A DNA stretch of 64,000 nt, taken from assembly GCF_000331735.1 (NCBI RefSeq), contig NC_020126.1, positions 1,922,001 through 1,986,000 on the forward strand, written 5' to 3'. How positions within the stretch are numbered: position 1 is the stretch's first letter; every line of letters begins with the position of its first letter. Shown one piece after another: positions 33,602 through 42,070 of this stretch. The notes under the pieces are model-generated. The model saw nothing but the letters and a program-made list of their open reading frames with translations, searched no databases and had not been told where the DNA came from. This DNA is from Myxococcus stipitatus DSM 14675. Lineage in GTDB: Bacteria; Myxococcota; Myxococcia; Myxococcales; Myxococcaceae. The translations under genes were made by a program, and so were the position numbers.

Positions 33602-34435
33602 ATGAAACGAGTCATGTCGCCCAGCTTGTTTACACCCAGCGAACGCACGGCTCCCTTCGTGCAGTCCGCGCAGATATTCTCGCCCAGCGGGCCGCTCGCG
33701 CCCTTCGTGAGCTCCATCATCGTGGCGGAGGGGGGCCCGGAGATGACGCGGACCTTGCTTCCCCTCTCTGGGATTGTTCTGGGCATCGGCTTCAGGGGCT
33801 CCGCGACGCAAATCGACGAGCGCTCCGAGCACGTGCTCCCGAATGCGCTCATCCAGGGCATGGGCTCACTCGCGCGTCGGATCCGCGGCTCGGCCAACGG
33901 AGGGAGCGTCCTGGTGACATTCAGCGAGGTCGGCGCCGCGCAGTTCTTCAAGGGGCCCCTGCACGAGCTCTTCAATGCCTTCCAACCCCTGGACGACCTG
34001 GTGCCGCGCGCGGAGGTGGATCGCCTCTCGGCTCGCCTGGCGGAGGCGGGGACGCTCGAGGCGCGAGCGGCCCTCGTGGAGCAGTTCCTGTCCCTCCGGC
34101 TGAGCGCCAAGGCGCCGGACCCGATGGTCGTCGCGGCGGTGCGTGCCATTCGGATGGCCCAGGGCTCGCTTCGGATGGGAGCGCTCGCCCGGTCACTCCA
34201 CATCAGCCAGGACGCGCTCGAGAAGCGCTTCCGGCGCATCGTCGGCACGACACCCAAGCACTTCGCATCCATCCTCCGGCTTCGCCAGGTGATTGACGCC
34301 TACCACCCGGGGGCCAGCCTGTCGGACCTGTCCCTGGACGCTGGCTATTTCGACCAGTCTCACTTCCATCGTGAGTTCCGACACGTCACGGGAGATGCAC
34401 CCAGGCGCTTCTTCGCGTCGGAAGACTATTTCTAG
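33602..34435 (+). CDS. AraC-family transcriptional regulator
   Basis: The 277-residue protein has an N-terminal sensor half (about 15-130) and a C-terminal AraC DNA-binding domain (about 180-275). The latter contains MGALARSLHISQDALEKRFR, LDAGYFDQSHFHREFR and a final helix after GDAPRRFF. It is divergent from the VOC/hydrolase pair, with 286 bases between, and may regulate them. The ATG at 33602 is preferred over the TTG at 33578 that opens the frame; the ATG at 33614 is also possible. A terminator hairpin follows the stop. Confidence 0.9.
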   Translation: MKRVMSPSLFTPSERTAPFVQSAQIFSPSGPLAPFVSSIIVAEGGPEMTRTLLPLSGIVLGIGFRGSATQIDERSEHVLPNALIQGMGSLARRIRGSANGGSVLVTFSEVGAAQFFKGPLHELFNAFQPLDDLVPRAEVDRLSARLAEAGTLEARAALVEQFLSLRLSAKAPDPMVVAAVRAIRMAQGSLRMGALARSLHISQDALEKRFRRIVGTTPKHFASILRLRQVIDAYHPGASLSDLSLDAGYFDQSHFHREFRHVTGDAPRRFFASEDYF

Positions 34436-34440
34436 ACACA

Positions 34441-34469
34441 AAGCCCCCGAGGCCTGTCCTCGAGGGCTT
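34441..34469. terminator. Bidirectional stem-loop terminator
   Basis: AAGCCCCCGAGG and CCTCGAGGGCTT form 12-base arms with one mismatch and a 5-base loop. It lies 5 bases after the AraC gene and 22 bases from the end of the convergent lipoprotein gene. This is the clearest terminator in the window. Confidence 0.75.
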
Positions 34470-34491
34470 CGTCGACCCCGCCGGTGTCTGC

Positions 34492-35751
34492 CTATTCCTT
34501 CAGGGACTTCACGCGATAGGCGCCCGGGTAGGAACGGAATCGCTCCTCGAGCTTGCCGGGCACGAGCACGCCCGTGTCGAACAGCTTCAGGATGAAGTCC
34601 TCGTACTTCGTCCCCGGGGGAAGCTCCGCGCGACGCAGCTCCTCGTAGAGCATGTAGGCCAGCACGTGGATGCCGTCGTCATGGTCCCGGAAGAACTCGG
34701 CGCCCGTGCGCGGCTTGCCATCCTTCGTGCGGAGCAGGCCCTGGCGCTCGCTGACGAAGACGTCGATGGCCTCGGCGCAGTCCTCCTCCGTCAGCCCGCG
34801 GGCGGTGGTGTAGCCGAATGCCGGGTCGTGCTCGCGCACCAGCCGCTGGAAGTAGGGGTCCGCCTCCAGGGCCGTCAGCCGCTCATCGATGAGGCCCTCG
34901 CGCTTGAACGGGGGGTGGAGCAGCTCGTGCACCGCGGTCTTCACCGTGACGCTCACCGGGTAGGTGAGGTCGGTGAGGAAGTTCCAGCCCGTCACCCGGA
35001 TGCCGTGGGGTTTGACGAACTTCAGGACGTGGGCGTTCAGCTCCTCCACGTGGAGTGCCCGTCCAAGGATGTCCTCGTCCCAGCCCACGACGTCATGGGG
35101 AGCCACCTGGGAGGCGAGCTGCGCGATGGACTGCTCGACCTGGGGCAGGTACTCCGCGCGCCAGATGCGCGGGAAGTCGATGCGGTGGAGGAAGGCGAAC
35201 AGCACGCCCAGGTCCTTGCGCACGTCCTCCAGCTCGCTGAAGTCGGACTTCTCTCCGTAGCTCGTCGCCTTGAAGTCGCGGCGCATCGCCTTCCAGGCGG
35301 CATCGTCCGCCACCGTCCTGGCCAGGTTGTCCACGGTGGTGGCGCCCGTGACGGAGAAGACGAGCGCCAGGTAGGGGCCCACCATCTTCCCGGCCTGCTT
35401 TCCCATCCGCTCGGTGAGGTGGTCGAGCGCGGCCTTCTCCTGGGGCTCGAGGAGGGCGGAGAAGCGCTCGAACTCCGCCGGATAGAAGCGCGTGTAGAAC
35501 GCGTCGCCCCGCAGCAGGTTCAAGAGGCAGATGGCGTCGAAAGCCTCGGAGGGACGCAGCACCCAGTTCGTGCGCCCGGCCTTCACTCGGGTGACGGCGG
35601 GGGCGGGTGTGGTGGGGACGTCCTGCGGCGATGCGCAGCTGGAGGCGGCCAGCCACAGGGTGGTGATGAGGGCCAGGGTGGGGCCCCCGCGCCGGAAGTG
35701 GGTGGGCCGGGAGCGAGCCGGGACAGACGCGTCGAGCATGTCGGGAGTCAT
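34492..35751 (-). CDS. HExxH-containing lipoprotein (putative zincin)
   Basis: The 419-residue protein has a lipoprotein signal with lipobox ASSC (Cys39), a long helical domain and a zinc-type motif HELLH at 275-279 (TAVHELLHPPF). An Asp/Glu-rich helix with EDCAEAIDVFVSERQG about 60 residues later could supply a third ligand, as in gluzincins. A cell-surface or periplasmic peptidase is plausible but unproven. The family is not recognised beyond the motif. The gene is alone, convergent with the AraC gene at 33602. Confidence 0.75.
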   Translation of the reverse strand: MTPDMLDASVPARSRPTHFRRGGPTLALITTLWLAASSCASPQDVPTTPAPAVTRVKAGRTNWVLRPSEAFDAICLLNLLRGDAFYTRFYPAEFERFSALLEPQEKAALDHLTERMGKQAGKMVGPYLALVFSVTGATTVDNLARTVADDAAWKAMRRDFKATSYGEKSDFSELEDVRKDLGVLFAFLHRIDFPRIWRAEYLPQVEQSIAQLASQVAPHDVVGWDEDILGRALHVEELNAHVLKFVKPHGIRVTGWNFLTDLTYPVSVTVKTAVHELLHPPFKREGLIDERLTALEADPYFQRLVREHDPAFGYTTARGLTEEDCAEAIDVFVSERQGLLRTKDGKPRTGAEFFRDHDDGIHVLAYMLYEELRRAELPPGTKYEDFILKLFDTGVLVPGKLEERFRSYPGAYRVKSLKE

Positions 35752-35797
35752 GGCGCCGAAGCTGAACCTTGTCGAGCAAGGTTGTCTTGGACGGAAC

Positions 35798-36646
35798 TCA
35801 CCCCGTTGGACGAAACGAGCGGCCCGTGAGCTGGCGCCGGTACTCAGCCGGGGTCAGGCGGAGTCGGCGGCTGAACTCGCGCGTCATGTGACTCTGGTCG
35901 CAGTAGCCCGCCTCCAGTGCGATGTCGCTGAGTGAGTGCGCTGTTTCACGGAGGGCCCGGCTGGCGCGCTCCAGTCGAGAGCGGCGCAGGTGGTCGGCGG
36001 GAGTGCACTGGAAGAACTGGCGGAAGCCTCGGCCGAGCTGCGTGGGGCTCACCCCTGCCTCGCGCGCCAGCTGCGCCAGCGTGGGCGGCGGGCCTCGGAC
36101 GGCATCGAGCAGCTCGCGTGCCCGGGCCAGCCACGTGGGCGGGGCCGATGAGGACTTCGGGGGCGTCGTGGCGCGGAGGGCCTCGGCCAGCAGCTCCAAC
36201 GACAGCCCCTCGATGGCCAGCGCCGCCACGTCGTCCCCTCGGTGGAACTCCTGGTAGAGGCGCGCGCTCAGCATGGACATCCGCTCGGAGGTGAGCTCCA
36301 TGCGGCTGTCCAGTCGGGACACGAGCGGGGCGCGAGCGCTCCAGGCCGACTCGGAGAAGTCGACGTTGAAGGTGCGGGTGTGCTGGCCGGCGAAGCGCTG
36401 CTCGTGGGAGACCTCGGGTGCCTGGAAGGCCACGGACCTGGGCAGGCACTCCCGGGCACGCCCTTCCGAGACGTCGGTGAAGCCCCCTTCGAGCGTGAAG
36501 CGGAAGCCCGCGTGTCGGTGTCGGTGGGGGGCGAGGATGGCGCCAGGAGGGTAGGTGCTCTCCGTCAGGACGAGCCCCGCGACTTCCAGGCGCTGGAGCG
36601 GTGTGCCGAGATAGCGACCAAATCCAAGGGCGGGTGCGGAGGACAC
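35798..36646 (-). CDS. AraC-family transcriptional regulator (cupin type)
   Basis: The 282-residue protein has an N-terminal cupin-like half (GAILAPHRHRHAGFRFTLEG). The C-terminal AraC domain carries LAQLAREAGVSPTQLGRGFR, DIALEAGYCDQSHMTREFSR and LTPAEYRRQL. It starts at a GTG (36646) and ends 47 bases from the start of the lipoprotein gene on the same strand, so it may regulate that gene. The effector is unknown. The upstream region (36647-36969) has no gene. Confidence 0.9.
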   Translation of the reverse strand: MSSAPALGFGRYLGTPLQRLEVAGLVLTESTYPPGAILAPHRHRHAGFRFTLEGGFTDVSEGRARECLPRSVAFQAPEVSHEQRFAGQHTRTFNVDFSESAWSARAPLVSRLDSRMELTSERMSMLSARLYQEFHRGDDVAALAIEGLSLELLAEALRATTPPKSSSAPPTWLARARELLDAVRGPPPTLAQLAREAGVSPTQLGRGFRQFFQCTPADHLRRSRLERASRALRETAHSLSDIALEAGYCDQSHMTREFSRRLRLTPAEYRRQLTGRSFRPTG

Positions 36647-36969
36647 GACGTTTCAATGCACGGCACGCGAATCGATTGCAATCTCGAGTCTCCCTCGTGG
36701 CGCCCGGTCTGGTGCGCCGCGGCGCCTGATTTGCCGCGTTGACGTCGCAGTCGGGTTCCTGGAGGCACAGGGCACACCTCCAGGAGGGATGCCCGGCCTC
36801 TGTGCGGCCTGGTTCAGCGGCGACGGAGCAAGAGCTCACTTCCGCGGCAGCCTCGGTGCGGGAGCGGAGGCTGGCCGCGCGGGACACGGTGCGATTAGCA
36901 TCGCGCTTCATCAACGCGCGCTGGTCGGGACCGCTGGGCACTGGCGCATGACGCGGTGAAGGATGGACC
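36647..36969. other. Intergenic region between divergent genes
   Basis: No gene is supported. It separates the AraC gene (minus) from the DUF1993 gene (plus) and should hold both promoters. An AT-richer spot (CGAATCGATTGCAATC, near 36667) is a possible binding or promoter site; no consensus was matched. Confidence 0.35.
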
Positions 36970-37530
36970 ATGTCTCTGACTGCCTACGAGCTCTCCGCGG
37001 GGGTGTTCATCCGTGGACTGAGCAACTTGAAGGCGCAGTTGATGAAGGCGGAAGCGCATGCCGTCGCCAGTGGCGGGGGCGAATCGGCGCTGTTGGACGC
37101 GCGGCTCTCCGAGGAGGGGCGCATGCAAGGCGCCGCGAGTGATTCACCAGGGGACCTGCACAGGTACACGCTCGCCGCGCAAGTCCACTGGGCCGCGGAG
37201 GGGGCACGGCTGGCGATGACCCAGTTGTTGGGGGCGCCACGCGTGCCGGCCGCGAGCGATGCCAGGAGCTTCGCGGAGCTGTATCAACGGCTCGATGCGA
37301 CGATGTCCTATCTCCGAGACCTCGTGCCGGGTGACCTCGAAGCCGGCCTGGAGCGGGAGATTGTGATGGAACACCGCCGCGGCTCGATGCGCTCCAGTGG
37401 CCACCAGTTCCTGGTCGCATTCGCGATTCCCCACTTCTACTACCACGTGACCGCCGCCTACGGCATCTTGCGCAACCAAGGCGTGCGACTCACCATGGGC
37501 GACTTCCTGGGCAACTGGGGCGCGAGCTGA
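36970..37530 (+). CDS. DUF1993 family protein
   Basis: The 186-residue protein is all helical and matches the DUF1993 (DinB-like four-helix) pattern: an N-terminal GVFIRGLSNLKAQLMKAEAH, a middle ARSFAELYQRLDATMSYLRD and a C-terminal FLVAFAIPHFYYHVTAAYGI. The conserved His near FPHFYYH fits the family. The biochemical role of this family is not established; metal binding like DinB is possible. The gene stands alone. Confidence 0.85.
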   Translation: MSLTAYELSAGVFIRGLSNLKAQLMKAEAHAVASGGGESALLDARLSEEGRMQGAASDSPGDLHRYTLAAQVHWAAEGARLAMTQLLGAPRVPAASDARSFAELYQRLDATMSYLRDLVPGDLEAGLEREIVMEHRRGSMRSSGHQFLVAFAIPHFYYHVTAAYGILRNQGVRLTMGDFLGNWGAS

Positions 37531-37861
37531 ACGACGGCTGATTGCCGTCATCACATATCTCGGCTCCGCCCCGCTTCCCATCACCACAGACGGGGCGCGG
37601 TGAGGTCTCGACCGCGTCCACCAGATAGACGGCCAGCACCGAGCCCGCGAGGCGCACGGAGCGATAGGGGAGGTTGCTCGAGTACCTGGCCACCGCGGCA
37701 TGAGAGCCCAAGCCCAGCTCCACCAGATGTACCGGGCTGGAGCCGATGTACATCCCATCCGCCTTCAGGAAGTCGACGGTGGCGACCAGCGCCAACGACA
37801 GCCCTTTGCCCCCTGCGGCGAGTCGAAAGGGGGGCAGTGCACACCCAAGGGTGTCTGGCTT
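37490..37861 (-). pseudogene. Fragment of an unknown gene with a DUF4215-like tail
   Basis: The minus strand is open from 37861 to the stop at 37490. It reads like real protein (LVATVDFLKADGMYIGSSPV, then a Val/Leu/Ala-rich strand pattern). This is followed by PVCGDGKRGGAEICDDGN, the signature of Cys-rich DUF4215 repeats. There is no good start and the 5' part is missing or frameshifted. The final residues overlap the end of the DUF1993 gene on the other strand. It is best treated as a truncated gene. Confidence 0.4.
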
Positions 37862-37927
37862 TCAGGGGATGCCGGCCCAATCCGTCGCGCCTGGGCAAGC
37901 GCTCCTGGACTGCGTCACCCCAACCCC

Positions 37928-38404
37928 TCACTCCGCAGGACGCTCAATCAGACTCGCCACCTGCTGACGACACGCCTCCACCGAGGCCGCGGAGTCGTAG
38001 TTCGCCAGGGCTTGCGCGCGGGCGGGGTAGAAGCTCCGAAGGCTTGCCCATCCATGCCGCCGCCGGTCACTGGACTCGGATTGCATCAACGCAAGGATGG
38101 ACTCCTCGAACCTGGCGAGGTCCTCACTCCGCGCATCCAGCTCAGCCAGAATCAAATGCGAAATGAAGTACTGCTCCTGCAGGCGGCGGCCCAGTGAGGC
38201 CGAGTCCGCTCGCTGCAACTCCCTCCTCAAGGACCTTGCGGCGAGAAAGAACGGCAAGGCCCCCACGAAGGACCCCGACACGCCGCCCACGAGCGCTCCA
38301 AGAATGCTGCCTGCCATCCCGAACAGGCTGTCGCCGAGCCATCCACCCACGGCGGCGCCCATCAGGGTCGCGAGTACTCGCAACAAGTCAAAGAGGGTGA
38401 ACAC
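37928..38404 (-). CDS. Small membrane protein with Gly-rich hydrophobic segments
   Basis: The 158-residue protein starts with two adjoining hydrophobic segments (about 4-56) rich in Gly and Ala (AAVGGWLGDSLFGMAGSILG). They resemble glycine-zipper membrane helices. The rest (about 57-158) is a soluble helical domain (RRLQEQYFISHLILAELDAR). No family is recognised. The gene lies downstream of nothing coding on its strand and appears monocistronic. Confidence 0.7.
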   Translation of the reverse strand: MFTLFDLLRVLATLMGAAVGGWLGDSLFGMAGSILGALVGGVSGSFVGALPFFLAARSLRRELQRADSASLGRRLQEQYFISHLILAELDARSEDLARFEESILALMQSESSDRRRHGWASLRSFYPARAQALANYDSAASVEACRQQVASLIERPAE

Positions 38405-38636
38405 CGTTGTCTCCGTCCCGCCGCGCTCTGCCTGAAGGGCCCGCCGTGGGCCCGACAGGATGACAATCTGTCGGGCCAGGCGGCTCGACTCCTGGGGCTC
38501 TCGCGGAGGCGGCCCCGGGCGTCATGGCGCTACTGCACGTTCTCTGCCAGAGCACGTCCACTCGGTTGCGGGTGGCGGACGTCCCGGACTCAGGGGGCGG
38601 GGCTCCAGCGTGCGGTGGGGGCCCGCCCTCCCGTTG

Positions 38637-39443
38637 CTAGCTGCTCGGCGCGTCACGCACCATGACCAGCTTGGGGTAGGCGATGAAGAACCCCAACCGC
38701 TCCATGTTGCGCTGGGACGGTGTGCCCGGGTGCGTGCTGCTCGAGGCCAGCGTGCAGCCCTGGCGCAGCGCCCACTCCAGTCGCGTGGTGATGAGTGCTT
38801 GCTGGAGGCCCTGTCCTCGGAAGCGCATGCGCACGCCCGTGCCAGACAAGGTCGCGACGCCGTCGTGGAGGGCCGCCGTGCCGCCGCCCGCGGGCTCCCC
38901 GTCGACGCGCGCGAGGAAGCAGGTCGTCCCAGGCATCTTCGCGGCGGACAGCATCAGCGTGGCCTCGTCGTCGGTCAGCTCCTCGCGGCCCATGAAGCCC
39001 TGGCCCACCGTGCGTGCGAACAGCTCCGCCTCGCCGGACAGGAGGGGGCGGACCTCCGCGGTGTGCGAGGGGAGTGGGGCGCCCGGCAATGCGCGCGCGA
39101 AGACCTGCTGGAACTCCGCCACGCGATAGCCTCGCCGCGCCAGCTCCTGGGCGAGCGACGGGTCCGCGAAGGGCGTGAGCTCGATGGGCACCGGACCGCC
39201 TCCCTGGCCCAGGTGGGCTTCCACGCGGTCGAGCAGCTCCGCGTCGACGGGGCCATCGAGTCCCAGCGCGATGGCCTGGGTGAGCGGTGAGCCCGGGCCA
39301 TTGAAGAGCGCGAGCCCTCCGGCGACCTCGAGGACTCCGTTCAGGGGCGTGGCGCTGCGATTCTGCTCGGCCTGGGCTCGCTCGATGCGACGGGCCAGGG
39401 CCGCGTCCACGGTGACTCGGGAAGACATGGAGGCATGCGACAT
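38637..39443 (-). CDS. GNAT family N-acetyltransferase
   Basis: The 268-residue protein has its GNAT domain in the C-terminal half. There is a strand TTCFLARVDGEPAGGGTAAL and then the acetyl-CoA pyrophosphate loop RMRFRGQGLQQAL. The ending is ASSSTHPGTPSQRNMERLGF. The N-terminal half is a related, degenerate GNAT-like fold, a common two-domain layout. The substrate is unknown. The ATG at 39443 is chosen; the ATG at 39428 is also possible. The frame is open upstream but lacks protein-like composition. Confidence 0.9.
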   Translation of the reverse strand: MSHASMSSRVTVDAALARRIERAQAEQNRSATPLNGVLEVAGGLALFNGPGSPLTQAIALGLDGPVDAELLDRVEAHLGQGGGPVPIELTPFADPSLAQELARRGYRVAEFQQVFARALPGAPLPSHTAEVRPLLSGEAELFARTVGQGFMGREELTDDEATLMLSAAKMPGTTCFLARVDGEPAGGGTAALHDGVATLSGTGVRMRFRGQGLQQALITTRLEWALRQGCTLASSSTHPGTPSQRNMERLGFFIAYPKLVMVRDAPSS

Positions 39444-40006
39444 GGCCAACACCTTCGTCCACCCCGCGCGGCGGCGTCTATCGGGTTCTGACCGCCTTTG
39501 TCGTGAAACCGCGCTTCGGTGATGTGCCACGGCGCGGTGGAAACAGCCGCGAGGCCCGGGGCCTGGCCTGATGGTCTGTCTGGTGTCACCGACGGTGGGG
39601 CACGCTCTCGTGACTCGAGGCGAGAAGAGGCGCCGGCGGGTTGACGCGCTTTGTTGTGACTCGGACGAGGGCTGGAGCCACGTGTATTGGACTGTGCGCT
39701 GACTCAGCTCGCGAACGGCCCGGTGCTCATGGGCGCCGCGGGTTCGCGTTCCTCTCCGGGCTGGAGGAGGTTGAGAATCCAAAAGATTATCAAGAGGGGA
39801 TTCGTCCATGAGCCCACAGCCAAAGAGGATTCAGTTGTCATTGGACACCCACTCGATACAGAGGGGCATGAGGGACGTCCAAGCCGTGTGAGGCCATCCC
39901 TTCGCCGATGTCAGCGTCCTGTGCGAGATTGCCCGGAGGGTGTGACGTCCGAGGTGCGCGGCACCCTCGCGAGCGGATGTGCTTCTGTTCAACCAAAGGA
40001 GTCTCC
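39444..40006. other. Intergenic region; leader shared by the two metalloprotease paralogs
   Basis: No gene is supported. The last ~50 bases (about 39958-40006) closely match 49014-49064, the leader of the second metalloprotease gene (CGAGCGGATGTGCTTCTG versus CGAACGGATGTTCTTCTG). A weaker match, at about 39760-39870 versus 48740-48860, shows that the duplication includes the promoter region. Confidence 0.5.
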
Positions 40007-41314
40007 ATGTTCAGGAAGAGTCTTGTCCTTGCGGTGGGATGCAGTGCGTTGATGTTTGGATGTGGCGAACAACCCGATGAGACGCGGGAGATCGTCGACA
40101 ACCTGGTCGAGGCCGGGTTTCCCTCCGATGACATCATGGTCGTCGAGGGGAAGGTGTACGTCGGGCGAGATGCGGAGGTCTCACTGGCCGCGTCTCGCGA
40201 GATGCTCGCGCGCGAGGCCACCACCGAGGAGCAGTACCGCACGACGAACCTCGTCAGCTCGGCGGTGACGAAGATCTGCATCAACGGCTCGACGTTCACG
40301 GGCAACTTCAGCACGGCACTGGACCTGGCCATCCAGAACTACGACGAAATGCCGCTGGCCTTCGACATGGCGCGCACGCCGAGCACCGGGTGCAGCTTCA
40401 CCATCAACGCGGTCATCCAGCCGGGCGTGGTGGGAGGCTCGGCGGGCTTCCCCTCGGGCGGGCTGCCGTACCACACCATCAACATCGGCGGCGGACTGTC
40501 CTCGTACAGCGTCGACGTCATCGAGCACGTCATCACGCATGAGATGGGTCACACCATCGGCTTCCGCCACACGGACTACTACAACCGGAGCATCAGCTGC
40601 GGCAGTGGCGGCAACGAAGGTGACGCGGGCGTCGGCGCCATTCACATTCCAGGCACTCCGACGACGGCGACCGTCGGCGCCTCGCTGATGAACTCCTGCT
40701 TCCGCACGGTCGAAACCGGGGAGTTCGCGTCCGCCGACCGCACCGCGCTGACCTATCTGTACCCGTCGCGCGACTTCGCGGTGTTGAACTTCGAGTTCGC
40801 GGATGCGCGACGCACCAGCGCGACCGGCGACTGGGCGCCCGGCGAATACAAGGCCGAGTGCGCCAGCGGTGAGCCGGTGACCGGCGTGTCCCTCAACCCC
40901 AGCTCGCGCAACACGCGCGTCGCGCTCTGCCGCACCGGTGGTGACCCGCGCTACCCGCACGACGGCTGCTATGCCCGGAACTTCTCCACCGTGGACAACC
41001 GAGGGACCTCCGCCACCGGTGACTGGGATCCTGGCTATTACAAGGGGGAGTGTGGCCCCAACGAGTTCGTCGCCGGAGTGGCCCAGAGCACCGGACATGC
41101 CATCACCGCCGTGCTCTGCTGTCCCGGCAGCGTCACCCATACGTCCTGCTCCGCCCTCGTCTTCGACGGCCAGGATTCGCGTGAGTCCTCCACCACGGGC
41201 GACTGGGACGCGGACAACTGGAAGGGCGAGTGCGGCCCCGGCCGGTACGCCGCCGGGCTCTCCCGCAGCACCTCCGGTGGCGCGCCTCACGCGCTGCTCT
41301 GCTGCAGCCCGTGA
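40007..41314 (+). CDS. M57-like zinc metalloprotease lipoprotein with Cys-repeat tail
   Basis: The 435-residue protein starts at the ATG at 40007, preceded by AAAGGAG. A lipoprotein signal (lipobox MFGC, about 16-19) leads to a protease domain (about 30-260). The zinc motif HEMGHTIGFRH is at 178-188, and a later SLMNSC serves as a Met-turn-like segment. The domain resembles the dual-action HEIGH (M57) family. The tail (about 265-435) has three ~50-residue repeats with SATGDWxxGxYKxEC and a Cys-Cys ending. The paralog at 49065 shares the leader and catalytic domain but has a different tail. It probably degrades protein outside the cell. Confidence 0.85.
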   Translation: MFRKSLVLAVGCSALMFGCGEQPDETREIVDNLVEAGFPSDDIMVVEGKVYVGRDAEVSLAASREMLAREATTEEQYRTTNLVSSAVTKICINGSTFTGNFSTALDLAIQNYDEMPLAFDMARTPSTGCSFTINAVIQPGVVGGSAGFPSGGLPYHTINIGGGLSSYSVDVIEHVITHEMGHTIGFRHTDYYNRSISCGSGGNEGDAGVGAIHIPGTPTTATVGASLMNSCFRTVETGEFASADRTALTYLYPSRDFAVLNFEFADARRTSATGDWAPGEYKAECASGEPVTGVSLNPSSRNTRVALCRTGGDPRYPHDGCYARNFSTVDNRGTSATGDWDPGYYKGECGPNEFVAGVAQSTGHAITAVLCCPGSVTHTSCSALVFDGQDSRESSTTGDWDADNWKGECGPGRYAAGLSRSTSGGAPHALLCCSP

Positions 41315-41335
41315 GCCTGAGTGGATGAACCTCCG

Positions 41336-41369
41336 CGGGCCGGCCTCGGTGAGCTCCGGGGCCGGCCCG
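41336..41369. terminator. Stem-loop terminator after metalloprotease gene
   Basis: CGGGCCGGCC and GGCCGGCCCG form perfect 10-base arms with a 14-base loop, 22 bases after the stop at 41314. It probably ends that transcript before the biosynthetic operon begins. Confidence 0.65.
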
Positions 41370-41439
41370 TGGTGTGTCGCGGAGACGCATTCCTATTGCC
41401 CGCCGAGGTCCGTGAGCGCCTGACGCAGGATGCGAGACA

Positions 41440-41752
41440 TTGACGAGAAGCGCGGTGTTTCGAGTCTCCGCGGTGCTGGCCGGCTGTGGCGGTATGGACC
41501 CCCAGCTGGAGCACGAGGAGAACATCGCCAATCTCATCGAAGCAGGTCATCCAGCCAATGACATCCGTGTCATCGACGAGTCCGTGTTCGAGGGGGGGCG
41601 ACGCGCAGGTGACGCTCCAGGCGTCGCGCGAGATGCTTCAGCCGCCCCCGGGGGCGCCGAACACCGCCGCCTGGGACGGGTCCGTCATGAACTCCTGTCC
41701 GCACACGGGCCGCGCCGGCGAGTTCACCACTCCGTTCGTAGCCACGCCGTGA
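41440..41752 (+). pseudogene. Decayed third copy of the M57-like metalloprotease
   Basis: The first frame reads IANLIEAGHPANDIRVIDES, aligning with the EIVDNLVEAGFPSDDIMVVE region of the intact genes. A frameshift then leads to DAQVTLQASREMLQ and later VMNSCPHTGRAGEFTTP, which aligns with the SLMNSC...TGEF segment. The zinc-binding region between them is deleted. It starts at a TTG (41440) followed by a signal-like stretch with an AGC lipobox. The remaining space (41753-42070) shows no gene. Confidence 0.75.
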
Positions 41753-42070
41753 GGGGCTGGCGCCCAGGTCGATAGTGATTGCGGTCGGGTCCTCGTCGCG
41801 GACATGACCCTCCGGGAGGAGTCCTGCTCCCGAGGGGTCTCTCCCGCGCGTCTATCAACGGCGCCGCTGCTGGTGCGCCGGAGCGAGCGGGACCTCGTGA
41901 CGTGCAACCCGGCGCACCCTCTGCTGGCTCCAGCGTCCGGCAACCCGGCGCGACCTTGCGACGCGCCATTCGCGCGCACCCGTGGCGTTCTTGAGACCTG
42001 AATCACCCTTCAACATCATGGACTCCACTTCGGCGCGCGGCTCGGTGACGAGCGCGACAGGGGAGGCGGC

